From contig JACZRS010000015.1 of NCBI GenBank assembly GCA_022574595.1, positions 1 through 64,000 of the forward strand: a DNA stretch of 64,000 nt, written 5' to 3'. This document shows positions 18,462-27,777 of this stretch, in pieces. Positions within the stretch are counted from its first letter, which is position 1; the number at the start of each line of letters is the position of its first letter. The notes beneath the pieces were generated by a model. The model made no database searches and was not told the DNA's origin. It saw only the letters and a program-made list of their open reading frames with translations. The stretch comes from Planctomycetota bacterium (lineage in GTDB: Bacteria > Planctomycetota > Phycisphaerae > Phycisphaerales > SM1A02). The translations under genes were made by a program, and so were the position numbers.

Positions 18462-20778
18462 CAGTAATTCGGTAATCGAGGCTATCCCAAATAACAGGTG
18501 GATTGTCCATAACCTGATCACACATCAGATTGGCCGTGGCTATTAACTTATATTCATAACCTGCTTCAAAGCCGTTTTTCCCAGGCGCTGCTGTTACAAG
18601 TAGTGAGTTATTATCAGTTGGATCTACATTGAAAACAAAATTTGTCGGCGAAAGCCCAGAAAACGGATCAGTAGAGCCAGAATTTCTGCGCTCAATGGTC
18701 AGGGGTGTATTGGCATTAAGCGCAATCGGCCCATAGTGTCGCAACTTGACTACAAGTGGGGGATCAGTTCTATAATGCAATACCGTTTCGCCGTTGCTTG
18801 GCTCACAGGACTCATCGTGAAGATCAAACGGTGCTAAGCCTATCGATCCGCCGCCGAGTGATTGGGCGGTGTATGTATAGCCAGGCCCGGTTAGTATGAC
18901 TTGTTCCGGATCGCCGTCGAATCCAATTTTGACCGGTGCGTCCCACACCGCCCCTGGAATATTATCAGCATTGAAAATGATTTGTGTTGTCAATCCGCCG
19001 ACTGGTACTTCCAAAGTGCGGTTCGAACCGGTGTATCCCTGTACGAATGTGATGGGAGCATCTAGCTCGACTGCGAAATGTAGCAGCCCACCCGATGGCT
19101 GTGAACTCATGGTGCGAACGTTAAGAGAGCCAACGAATCTGTCAACATAGATCATTGAGATTGCCCCCGTTCCATCGTTTACATGACCGTTGATATGAGC
19201 ATAAAGGTTATGTGCCTTGGTGATGTTGCTGAAGTAATGCTTGGCCTCGATCAAGATAGGAGATTGAGGAGTGCCTATGTCACCTTCAGCGGAAATAAAA
19301 GCGATTCGGCCAAACGGAGCAAGAATATCACCGTAGATGTTGCCAACAGCCTTGACCTTGGTTATCCCGCGGGTGTTGTTATCAGGTGTCGTCGCGATAA
19401 TGTCATCGGTGACATCGCCACCCAATAAAATGTCCCCGATTGCCTCGACAATGATCAGCCCCACATCCCCAGCAACATCAACTCTGTTGAGTAAGTGCTC
19501 GCCATCAGCGATCTCCAGGATATTGTTAACCGTGTTGAACTTCAGATTAGAGTTGTTACAACTGGGCAGGACTCGAATTACCACCGGTGATCCGGCCGGC
19601 GGACCCTCAACGTCGATGAACAAGTGTTCGATAGTCAGCCCATCACTTGTCGGATGCAACTCAAAGAAGCTCGTGCTGTAAGGCGCATATAGATCCTGGA
19701 GGTAAACATCAAAATGGTTGTTTCCCAAATCAACGATGTTGTAAGCACTTGGAGGGATTTCGGGGTCGCAAGCGTCGCCGGTTACAATAATGTTGCCGTA
19801 GCTGGGGCCATCGTCGTCAATACAACCTTCATCCAATGGGCCCCACAAGCTGAAGATTATTAGTAAATCGCTTGTACCAACTATGCCATCACCATCGAGA
19901 TCTGCCCCGCAAGCATCACACGGCCCCCATGATGCGAACAAATTGAGTAGGTCGGAAGTATTGACTGTGCCATCACCATTGAGATCAGCGTCGCAAACGG
20001 ATGGGTCAAAGTCGAAGCTTGTTGCTCCTATACGATATCGAAATGACTCGATCGAGAATTCTGAAACACCCGGGCTTGAGGTTGTAGATAAATGTGCTCG
20101 ATTTGGACCATTAGCGTTCCCAAGTTCTGCATAATCCCAGGTAACTCTCAATTGGTCATCAACAAAGAGTTTAGCTTGTGACTGTCCATGTTTTTCTACA
20201 CGGTATGTATGCAGAGTATCGGTTGTGTCCAGATCAAATTTTGCCACTTTGCCATCACTTGATAACCAATCAACAGGACTAGTAGAAGTGTGAAAACCTA
20301 CTGAGTTAGCTGTAATTGCAATTGTAAGTGACTTTTCGAGATCTTGAAAACCACTAAACCAAACTATGTCAATGTTGTGCGGCGGAGTGGAATTGGCACC
20401 AAGTTCAGCTTGGCCAACAACTTCAAATACTGCATCTTGTATTGAGCAATCAAACACATCATATTGGCAATAGGCGGAGCGAAGGCCGTTGGGCGGATCA
20501 GATGTTTGATTAGAATTGTCAAGAACGTGAAGCACATTTCCTAAAATTTCACCATCGATCCATTGTGAATGGCCACATCCTGTTAGCCAGGCTGGAGTCA
20601 TTTCATTAGGAAGTAGACCTTCTGCTGCATTGAAACTAATTACATTATGTATAGCTTCACAATCCTGGGCGTAAAGTGAATGCTCAACCCCTGTTAGACA
20701 AGCAATTGTTACAGCAGCGAACCATTTAGATGCAGTTGGCAAAATGGCAGCCTTTACCTCAAATCGATGAATCAGCAT
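18445..20778 (-). CDS. Secreted protein with internal dockerin-like repeat pair
   Basis: 777 residues. A signal peptide (about 1-38, ending near LYA-QD) is followed by a jelly-roll-like domain (about 40-250), then two dockerin repeats at about 257-315: DLNGDGTVNTSDLLNLFASWGPC and DLDGDGIVGTSDLLIIFSLWGP, each with a calcium loop. About 460 further residues of beta-rich sequence follow, so here the dockerin pair is internal rather than terminal. Start at 20778 chosen for GGAG 7 bases before ATG. Probably exported; function unknown. Confidence 0.8.
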   Translation of the reverse strand: MLIHRFEVKAAILPTASKWFAAVTIACLTGVEHSLYAQDCEAIHNVISFNAAEGLLPNEMTPAWLTGCGHSQWIDGEILGNVLHVLDNSNQTSDPPNGLRSAYCQYDVFDCSIQDAVFEVVGQAELGANSTPPHNIDIVWFSGFQDLEKSLTIAITANSVGFHTSTSPVDWLSSDGKVAKFDLDTTDTLHTYRVEKHGQSQAKLFVDDQLRVTWDYAELGNANGPNRAHLSTTSSPGVSEFSIESFRYRIGATSFDFDPSVCDADLNGDGTVNTSDLLNLFASWGPCDACGADLDGDGIVGTSDLLIIFSLWGPLDEGCIDDDGPSYGNIIVTGDACDPEIPPSAYNIVDLGNNHFDVYLQDLYAPYSTSFFELHPTSDGLTIEHLFIDVEGPPAGSPVVIRVLPSCNNSNLKFNTVNNILEIADGEHLLNRVDVAGDVGLIIVEAIGDILLGGDVTDDIIATTPDNNTRGITKVKAVGNIYGDILAPFGRIAFISAEGDIGTPQSPILIEAKHYFSNITKAHNLYAHINGHVNDGTGAISMIYVDRFVGSLNVRTMSSQPSGGLLHFAVELDAPITFVQGYTGSNRTLEVPVGGLTTQIIFNADNIPGAVWDAPVKIGFDGDPEQVILTGPGYTYTAQSLGGGSIGLAPFDLHDESCEPSNGETVLHYRTDPPLVVKLRHYGPIALNANTPLTIERRNSGSTDPFSGLSPTNFVFNVDPTDNNSLLVTAAPGKNGFEAGYEYKLIATANLMCDQVMDNPPVIWDSLDYRITVISQK

Positions 20779-21073
20779 CTTCAATTCTCCCTGGTTCTTC
20801 GTTGCCTTAAAAGTGTGGCTTACGCCTTTGATTTCTTGAAGCGCTGAACCATATTTTGTTCAGGAAAAGACTCCTATATAAAGATGCAGGCTCGCCAGTC
20901 CATGTCAAGTAGAATTTGTCTAAACCATTGGTAAAACACGACTTACCCAGATAGCCCAGCATGATTTTATAGTCATGTAGGCCTCAAATTCAGCAGCAAA
21001 ATTGTGACTGTATTACCTGTGAATATGCCATTGAAAATCCCGTTGTCAGCCGAGAAAAGCCGATTAGGACGCA
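20779..21073. other. Divergent spacer
   Basis: 295 bases between the leftward dockerin gene and the rightward HldE-like gene; it must contain both promoters. I see no repeat or strong hairpin. TTAGGA before the GTG at 21074 is the probable ribosome site. Confidence 0.4.
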
Positions 21074-22699
21074 GTGGCAACTTCATCGAAGATCGTAAGC
21101 CTGGAGCAAATAAAGGCATTGGTTGGCGCAGCTCAGAGTGCGGGCAAGAGCGTTGTGCTTTGCCATGGCTGCTTTGACATAGTTCATCCTGGCCATGTGA
21201 GGCATCTTCAACACGCAGCCAAGCTTGGCGATCACTTGCTGGTAACAATCTCTGGTGATTCGATTGTGGACAAGGGGACAGGTCGGCCACTGATTCCACA
21301 GGAGCTTCGTGCTGAGAATCTAGCAGCACTTGATTGCGTGGATTGGGTAGTAGTGAACTCACAGCCAACCGCAACGGGTTTGCTCGGACTAATTCAACCA
21401 GATGTTTTTGTTAAGGGTAGAGAGTACGAACATAATCGCGATCCCAGGTTTCAAGAAGAACGGGAAGTCGTAGATAGCTACGGAGGCAGAGTTGTCTTTT
21501 CATCCGGCGATGTGGTTTTCAGTTCCACAGCCCTTATTAACGTGCTGGAGCAATCGACCGATCCAGTACACTTAAGGCTTCGTCAACTAATTGATCAGCA
21601 GCGTATAGATCCGGATTCTATTTCACGATTGCTGGAATCGTTTCAAGGAAAACGCGTTGTAGTTGTTGGTGAGACGATTATTGATACCTATGTAATGTGC
21701 GATCGACCTGCTATGGCTAGCGAAGGGCCGATTATGACTCTGCGCCCGATTGAATATCGCAGCTTTGATGGCGGTGCAGCGATTGTTGCAAAGCATCTAG
21801 CAGCTATGGGTGCAAAACCAACTTTAATAACAGCTTTACCAAATAGCCCGGAAGCGGAAGCGCTTCGCCAAAGATTAACTGCCGCTGGAGTTGATACTCA
21901 GTGGATTGAACAACCGGGAAAGATAATCCAAAAGCAGCGCTTTAATGTTGGCTCTACTAAGGTGATGAAACTAGATCTAGGTGAGCCGATTACCCTTGAT
22001 GCAACTGGTCAAAGCACGCTTTTGGCAATGGCGGAAGCAGCGGCTGAGCAATCTGAAGCGGTAATAATAACTGACTTTGGGCAAGGCTTATTTTCTGCTG
22101 CATCTATGACTGAACTATGTTTGCTGCTTAGATTGTGCACGGATTTCTTAGCCGGGGATGTAAGTGGCAGGCGCTCAAATCTTCTTTCGATGAAACAGAT
22201 GGATCTAATCTGCCCAAGTGAATTGGAGATGCGCGAAGCACTGCATGATTATGATGAGGGAATGACAGCTGTGGTGTGGAGATTGCTGCATCAAACTGAA
22301 TCCAAATCAGCAATAATCACTCTTGGCAGCGAAGGCTTGATTGCATTTAAGAGAACTGCAGGCGCATCAGCGAGTATTGATGATTGGAAAACTCGATTAG
22401 CAGCTGAGCATATTCCCGCACTTGTTGCACATGCAATAGATCCACTTGGTTGCGGCGATGCATTACTTGCTGCTGCAACACTAACGAGAATCGTTGGTGG
22501 TGATCTTACACTAGCAGCTACTGTAGGCGCAATTGCCGCGAGCGCTCAATCGCAGCAGCTTGGTAACGCTGTGATCGGGACGGTTGATCTGCGAAAGGGA
22601 ATCCGCAGATTATGTGAAGCACAACTTACTTACTCAACTCAACCCCAAGCAGAAGTTGTGAGCCTACCACGTGATCAGCTACATCTTGCCCACTCATAA
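21074..22699 (+). CDS. Bifunctional HldE-like protein with reversed domain order
   Basis: 541 residues. The N-terminal half is a cytidylyltransferase with the H38-PG-H41 motif (HGCFDIVHPGH), as in RfaE2. The C-terminal half (about 193-520) is a PfkB/ribokinase-type kinase with FDGGAAIVAKHLA (231-243) and DPLGCGD (456-462; D462 is the expected base), as in RfaE1. In E. coli HldE the kinase precedes the transferase; here the order is inverted. The expected role is making ADP/CDP-activated heptose for envelope glycans. GTG start with TTAGGA just upstream. It overlaps the next glycosyltransferase by 29 bases. Confidence 0.85.
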   Translation: MATSSKIVSLEQIKALVGAAQSAGKSVVLCHGCFDIVHPGHVRHLQHAAKLGDHLLVTISGDSIVDKGTGRPLIPQELRAENLAALDCVDWVVVNSQPTATGLLGLIQPDVFVKGREYEHNRDPRFQEEREVVDSYGGRVVFSSGDVVFSSTALINVLEQSTDPVHLRLRQLIDQQRIDPDSISRLLESFQGKRVVVVGETIIDTYVMCDRPAMASEGPIMTLRPIEYRSFDGGAAIVAKHLAAMGAKPTLITALPNSPEAEALRQRLTAAGVDTQWIEQPGKIIQKQRFNVGSTKVMKLDLGEPITLDATGQSTLLAMAEAAAEQSEAVIITDFGQGLFSAASMTELCLLLRLCTDFLAGDVSGRRSNLLSMKQMDLICPSELEMREALHDYDEGMTAVVWRLLHQTESKSAIITLGSEGLIAFKRTAGASASIDDWKTRLAAEHIPALVAHAIDPLGCGDALLAAATLTRIVGGDLTLAATVGAIAASAQSQQLGNAVIGTVDLRKGIRRLCEAQLTYSTQPQAEVVSLPRDQLHLAHS

Positions 22700-23795
22700 T
22701 CGACCTGGACGTTTAAAGCTAACGCTTGCTCAAATTAACAAGCTGCCAACGGAGGATCTTGCGCCTCTTGGTGGTGGTGAGATTGTCATTGTTGATAACG
22801 CAACTGTTTCGACAATCAAAGTTCCGCAAAACCTACCTAACGGTCTGCCCATCAAACTTGTTGGCTTAGAGACCAATATGGCTGCGGCATCACGCAATAT
22901 CGCTGCCCAAAACGCCAGCGGCGATTGGCTGATTATGCTCGATGATGATTCATACCCGCTGGATAATGGATTCGTAGAGGTTCTTGTAAACGCACCAACC
23001 GATGTTGCCGCTATCGGAGCGGACATTCGTTTGCTCAGCGGACAGCGTGAAGCGGGCGGCCTTCCAGAAGTGATAATCGGTTGCGGTGCTGCAATTCGAC
23101 GCGATGCCTTCCTTGCAGTTGGTGGCTACGAAGAGAGTTTTCATTATTACGTTGAGGAATATGACCTGTGCGCCAAACTCCTGCTTGCAGGCCATCGTGT
23201 AATTCACGATATGCGGTTTTCTGTGATGCACGAAAAAGTTTCCACAGGGCGTGACATGAATGTCATACTCAAGCATCTTGTGCGCAACAATGGTTGGGTA
23301 ACGCAGCGATACGCACCCGATGATTGTCTTGCCAATGATTTGCGGGAAACAATTGTAAGGTACGGCCAGATCGCTAAAAAAGAGTCCGCTGAATCAGGAT
23401 ATCTACAAGGCATCAAAGAGCTGTTTGCTACTCTTACTGATCAACCTCGCAAACCCATGTCTAATGATTTGTTTGATCGATTCACAGGTGTTTCTCATGT
23501 GCGTAGTACTTTAGAAGAATTACAACCCACACAAAAAATTGCACTCGTACACAAAGGCAAGAATTGCTGGGTAGTAGAAAAAGTATTAAGAGAAATGGGA
23601 GTCAAGGCTGTTGATAGTGAATCCGATGCGGATTTGCTAATGATCGGCACACTATCACCCGGCCCAATGATTGATGCCTGGCAGTCATACGCTAACTCTA
23701 CAAAGAGCGCAATGTTACCTTGGCGCCCAACTAGCCTCGATCTTAAAGCAAATTCTTACTCTAAAATGCCAGCTATCGTTGGATTAAGCATTTGA
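22671..23795 (+). CDS. Family 2 glycosyltransferase
   Basis: 374 residues. The GT-A fold begins ISYILPTHNRPGRL; the metal-binding motif is LDDDSYP (about 90) and an acceptor-site motif YYVEEYDLCAKLL lies near 162. About 130 C-terminal residues do not resemble GT2 and may be a specificity domain. GTG start inside the preceding gene implies translational coupling to the HldE-like enzyme. Probably transfers a heptose or related sugar onto an envelope glycan. Confidence 0.82.
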   Translation: MISYILPTHNRPGRLKLTLAQINKLPTEDLAPLGGGEIVIVDNATVSTIKVPQNLPNGLPIKLVGLETNMAAASRNIAAQNASGDWLIMLDDDSYPLDNGFVEVLVNAPTDVAAIGADIRLLSGQREAGGLPEVIIGCGAAIRRDAFLAVGGYEESFHYYVEEYDLCAKLLLAGHRVIHDMRFSVMHEKVSTGRDMNVILKHLVRNNGWVTQRYAPDDCLANDLRETIVRYGQIAKKESAESGYLQGIKELFATLTDQPRKPMSNDLFDRFTGVSHVRSTLEELQPTQKIALVHKGKNCWVVEKVLREMGVKAVDSESDADLLMIGTLSPGPMIDAWQSYANSTKSAMLPWRPTSLDLKANSYSKMPAIVGLSI

Positions 23796-24039
23796 GCTAA
23801 TTCTTCATAGCCATAGAATCAGCTGATTTCTCACCATGGCCGGTAAATTGCTCTAGTTCTTGCATGGAATCTGCAATAAGCTGCGGTTTTTAACACTATT
23901 GGACAGAGCGATTATGGATAAGCCACTGCATATCCTGCACAGTTGGCCTTGTTGATTTACCATATGCCTAGCTAAGGCGTAAGAAGCCGTAGTAAGACCG
24001 ACCTCGTTTATGCCAATTTAAAAGAAGGATAAAAGATCT

Positions 24040-25737
24040 GTGAGCAATTCACTATTTGAAACGCATCGTGAAACTTTGGACCGGGCTATTAAAGCTAACC
24101 ATGAACGAACCTATTGGAGCGCATATCCAGAAATACCCAGCGGGAAAATATATGGAGAAAATGCCAAGGCAGACGGCCAGGCTGCGTATGAAGCTCGGCT
24201 TGGTAAACCCTTTGTTATAGATCAGCCGGGTACGGTCGGAACTATCGGTGCGGAAGTTTCACCATTTGGGCCTGCCTTGGCAATCACATATCCCAAAGCT
24301 GATCTTGATGTACTGCTCCCTGCTGCTGTTGCTGCGATGGATTCATGGAAGCAAGCCGATGCGCAGCAGCGCGTTGGTGTGTGCATGGAAATTCTGCACC
24401 AGATAAATAAACGCAGCTTTGAGTTTGCCCTTGCGGTAATGCACACAACCGGTCAAGCCTACATGATGGCTTTTCAAGCAGGTGGGCCACACGCACAAGA
24501 TCGTGGACTTGAAGCGATTGCTTATGCATATGAAGCTATGACAAGTGTTCCTGCAAATGTTAAGTGGAGCAAGAAAGTATCAAAGACTGACACGATCGTA
24601 TTAGACAAAACTTTTCGCATTATGCCTCGCGGCGTAGCAGTTGCGATCGGATGCGCTACATTCCCAACCTGGAATACCTATCCTGGAATGTTTGCAAGTT
24701 TAGCTACAGGTAATGCAGTTGTAGTAAAGCCCCATCCCGCAGCGATTCTGCCATTAGCGATTACTGTTGAGATAGCCCGCAGTGTCTTAAGCGAGCAAGG
24801 CTTTGATCCCAACTTAGTTACGCTGGTTGCGGATAGTGTGGATGAACCTGTTGCCAAAGAGTTAGTCACTCGTCCTGAAGTAAAAATCATCGATTACACC
24901 GGTTCAAGTGAGTTCGGCAACTGGATTGAAGATAACGCAAAACAAGCGGTCATCTATACAGAAAAAGCTGGTGTCAACTGTGTCATTATCGATAGCCTTG
25001 ATGATCTTCGAGCGGTGACAGGCAATATAGCCTTCTCATTAAGCCTTTATTCTGGGCAGATGTGCACTACAAGTCAGAATATCTTTATTCCTAAAGGTGG
25101 TGTGCAAACTGCTGATGGCAATAAAACTGCGGATGAGATCGCTCAGGCCATTGTAAAAGCGGTAACCTGGCTGCTAGGTGATCCTAAACGTGGCTCAGAA
25201 ATTCTTGGTGCAATTCAAAGCGAGAAAACACTAAAGCGAATCGAGCAAGCCAAGAAAGATGGGGGAGAGGTGCTCAATGATTCTGTGCCAGTTGAAAATG
25301 AGATGTTCCCAGATGCCAAAGCCCGCATGCCTTTGATACTTAAGGTTGATGCATCACAGGAAAAACTATACATGCGTGAAATGTTTGGCCCGATCGTTTA
25401 CATCGTCCAAACAGAAAACACGGATCAAAGCATAGAACTGACAGCCAAAGCATCACGCGAACATGGGGCTATCACCTGCTCACTTTACAGCACTAACCCG
25501 GATGTTATCGCGAAAACCGAAAACGCCACAGCAGAAGCAGGCGTAGCGCTATCGTGTAACTTGACAGGGCAAATCTGGGTGAACCAATCATCTGCCTACA
25601 GTGATTTTCACGTTACAGGCGCCAACCCATCGGGTAATGCAACGCTTTGTGATACTGCGTTTGTGGTTAATCGTTTCAGAATTATTCAAAGCCGTATTCC
25701 TGTTGCAGTCGAGGCTGAAGCTCATGCCAGCGTATGA
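24040..25737 (+). CDS. paaN: PaaN-type aldehyde dehydrogenase
   Basis: 565 residues. An aldehyde dehydrogenase fold with likely nucleophile C342 (YSGQMCTTSQN) and YTEKAGVN upstream; the long N-terminal part matches the PaaN family. In the phenylacetate pathway it oxidises the ring-opened semialdehyde CoA ester. Unlike E. coli PaaZ it has no MaoC-type hydratase domain, so ring hydrolysis needs a separate enzyme not seen here. GTG start with AAGGA 10 bases upstream. It overlaps paaY by 14 bases. Confidence 0.88.
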   Translation: MSNSLFETHRETLDRAIKANHERTYWSAYPEIPSGKIYGENAKADGQAAYEARLGKPFVIDQPGTVGTIGAEVSPFGPALAITYPKADLDVLLPAAVAAMDSWKQADAQQRVGVCMEILHQINKRSFEFALAVMHTTGQAYMMAFQAGGPHAQDRGLEAIAYAYEAMTSVPANVKWSKKVSKTDTIVLDKTFRIMPRGVAVAIGCATFPTWNTYPGMFASLATGNAVVVKPHPAAILPLAITVEIARSVLSEQGFDPNLVTLVADSVDEPVAKELVTRPEVKIIDYTGSSEFGNWIEDNAKQAVIYTEKAGVNCVIIDSLDDLRAVTGNIAFSLSLYSGQMCTTSQNIFIPKGGVQTADGNKTADEIAQAIVKAVTWLLGDPKRGSEILGAIQSEKTLKRIEQAKKDGGEVLNDSVPVENEMFPDAKARMPLILKVDASQEKLYMREMFGPIVYIVQTENTDQSIELTAKASREHGAITCSLYSTNPDVIAKTENATAEAGVALSCNLTGQIWVNQSSAYSDFHVTGANPSGNATLCDTAFVVNRFRIIQSRIPVAVEAEAHASV

Positions 25738-26320
25738 GTTTGAGGGAATAACACCGGTCGTTGATCCCACCGCTTTTGTTCATCCAACAGCGGTATTGAT
25801 CGGCGATGTGATAATCGGCCCCGGCTGCCTGATAGGTCCAGGCGCATCTCTGCGCGGCGACATAGGCAGAATCATCATAAATAAAGGCTCAAACCTTCAA
25901 GATGGCTGTATCGCCCATAGTTTCCCATCTAAGGATGTTGTAGTAGAGGAAAATGGCCACATCGGACATGGCGCAATCCTGCATGGCTGCACAATTAAGC
26001 GCAACGCGCTTGTTGGAATGAATGCGGTAATAATGGATGATGCGGTGATAGGTGAAGACAGTTTCGTTGCAGCACTTGCCTTTGTTAAAGCGGGAATGCA
26101 GGTTCCACCTCGCACTTTAGTTGGCGGAATCCCCGCTAAAATTATGCGCGAACTAAAAGATGATGAAATTAAATGGAAATCAGTCGGAACAGGTCATTAT
26201 CAACATCTCGCTAAGCGCTATCTCGCAACATCAAACCAAGTTCAACCTTTGACAGAAGTTGAGCAAGATCGCAGGCGTGTGCCTGAGCTGGTCTATAAAC
26301 CAAAGCATGAGCAGGGATAA
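25724..26320 (+). CDS. paaY: PaaY, gamma-carbonic-anhydrase-like hexapeptide protein
   Basis: 198 residues from ATG 25724, inside the end of paaN. The left-handed beta-helix carries the gamma-CA metal histidines (CIAHSFPS, NGHIGHGAILHGC). PaaY is a thioesterase-like member that clears dead-end CoA esters of the phenylacetate pathway. A longer reading from 25601 would lie within paaN and has no support. Convergent with the lpd gene. Confidence 0.88.
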   Translation: MPAYEFEGITPVVDPTAFVHPTAVLIGDVIIGPGCLIGPGASLRGDIGRIIINKGSNLQDGCIAHSFPSKDVVVEENGHIGHGAILHGCTIKRNALVGMNAVIMDDAVIGEDSFVAALAFVKAGMQVPPRTLVGGIPAKIMRELKDDEIKWKSVGTGHYQHLAKRYLATSNQVQPLTEVEQDRRRVPELVYKPKHEQG

Positions 26321-26322
26321 TT

Positions 26323-26350
26323 AGCTATCAGCTATCAGCTTTCAGCTCTT
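26323..26350. repeat. Heptamer tandem array A
   Basis: Four 7-base units: AGCTATC twice, AGCTTTC, AGCTCTT. On the minus strand the units read TGATAGC, TGAAAGC and similar, the TGANNGC type also found at 32158 and 39211. It encodes the last residues and stop of the lpd gene. Confidence 0.6.
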
Positions 26351-27720
26351 AGTGCTGCTTCACCTAATAGTTCGCCGATGGTTGGGTGCGGGTAGACCGC
26401 TGAGGCAAGGTCAGTTGTTACTGCTCCCATTTCGATTGCAAGAACGCCCTGCGAGATCATTTCCGCAGCTCCCATACCAACAATCCCAACACCGAGCACG
26501 AGCTTTGTGTCCGGATCATAAATAAGCTTGGTCATCCCATTGTCTTGCCCCAAACTCACAGCTCGGCCCGACGCTCCCCAGGGAATCTTGATTACTTCAT
26601 GTGCAATGCCTTCATCGTTTGCCTGCGTTTCAGTCAAGCCACACCAAGCTAACTGTGGATCGGTAAAGACAACAAACGGCACAGCTTGCGGCTCATAAAC
26701 ACTACCCCATCCCGCGATCGCTTCGGCTGCGATGCGCCCCTGGAGGATTGCTTTATCTGCAAGTAGTGGTGAGCCTGTCACATCACCAATTGCATAAATC
26801 CGCTGATTTGTAGTGTGGAGTTGTTCGTCAACGGAAATGTAGCCTTGGGCATCAGTTTTTATATTCGCATTAGCTAGATCCAAACCTTGGGTATTAGCTA
26901 TATGCCCAATGGCAACGATAACGTAGTCAAACTTGACAGGGTCACTATCATCTTCAAACGATGCATTGATACCATCAGCTACTTCATTCATGCTGGTGAC
27001 ATTGGTATTGACTTGGATGCTTGCAATTACTTCGCTTAATCTTCTTGTCAAGGGTCGAACAAGATCCGCATCAGCGCCAAGTAAAATTCGATCATTTTTA
27101 GTTACTAGAGTTACTTCACTACCTAGAGCTGCGTATATGGTTGCCAGTTCTACTCCGATATAATCGCCGCCGATCACCAATAACGATTTAGGAATCTCCT
27201 TAAACTGCAGCGCTTCACTTGGATCCATCACGCGTGGCGATTTGCACCAATCATCTGGCGTTGAAACGGGAATAGCGCCAGTTGCAATAATAGCGCGCTT
27301 AAAACGGATCCTTGATGATGAACCACTATGGATGGATAGTTGGCGCTGATCTTCAAAACGCGCAGTTCCCTTTATGATTTCAATGCCATGTTTCTTGGCG
27401 ATGCTGTTAAGACCGGAGCCTAGCTTTTCGATTGTTTGTGTTGTCCATTTACGGACTTCATCGAGATCGACTCTTGGTTTGTCGAAATGTATGCCGAACT
27501 TTGCTGCTTGTTCTGCTAGTTGAAGCGTTTGACCAATACTCAGCATTGTCTTTGATGGGATGCAGCCGTTATGTAGGCATACACCACCAAGCCCGCCCGA
27601 TGCATCGACGATGATGGTTTCAATACCTAGATCAGCAGCGCGAAAGGCAGCGGTATATCCGCTCGGCCCTCCGCCTATTACAACCAGATTCGTTTCCTGT
27701 GTGAATTCACCAACAACCAT
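26335..27720 (-). CDS. lpdA: Dihydrolipoyl dehydrogenase (E3)
   Basis: 461 residues. FAD motif VIGGGPSGYTAAF (14-26), redox disulfide C48/C53 (GGVCLHNGCIPSK), NAD motif LVIGGDYIGVELA, and the C-terminal PHPTIGELLGEA His-Glu pair. It reoxidises the lipoamide of the adjacent 2-oxoacid dehydrogenase complex. ATG 27720 chosen; a TTG at 27756 would place coding sequence inside a hairpin. The final residues come from heptamer array A. Confidence 0.92.
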   Translation of the reverse strand: MVVGEFTQETNLVVIGGGPSGYTAAFRAADLGIETIIVDASGGLGGVCLHNGCIPSKTMLSIGQTLQLAEQAAKFGIHFDKPRVDLDEVRKWTTQTIEKLGSGLNSIAKKHGIEIIKGTARFEDQRQLSIHSGSSSRIRFKRAIIATGAIPVSTPDDWCKSPRVMDPSEALQFKEIPKSLLVIGGDYIGVELATIYAALGSEVTLVTKNDRILLGADADLVRPLTRRLSEVIASIQVNTNVTSMNEVADGINASFEDDSDPVKFDYVIVAIGHIANTQGLDLANANIKTDAQGYISVDEQLHTTNQRIYAIGDVTGSPLLADKAILQGRIAAEAIAGWGSVYEPQAVPFVVFTDPQLAWCGLTETQANDEGIAHEVIKIPWGASGRAVSLGQDNGMTKLIYDPDTKLVLGVGIVGMGAAEMISQGVLAIEMGAVTTDLASAVYPHPTIGELLGEAALRAES

Positions 27721-27742
27721 AATAAGAGTTATAGGTGCTTTT

Positions 27743-27775
27743 ATGCGTTTGAACAAAGTTCAGGCTCAAACGCAT
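27743..27775 (-). terminator. Intercistronic hairpin between E2 and E3 genes
   Basis: Ten-base perfect arms ATGCGTTTGA (27743-27752) and TCAAACGCAT (27766-27775) with a 13-base loop begin 3 bases after the E2 stop. Read on the minus strand the stem is followed by AAAAG, not a T run, so it is more likely an mRNA-stabilising or attenuating hairpin than a full terminator. Confidence 0.45.
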
Positions 27776-27777
27776 TC

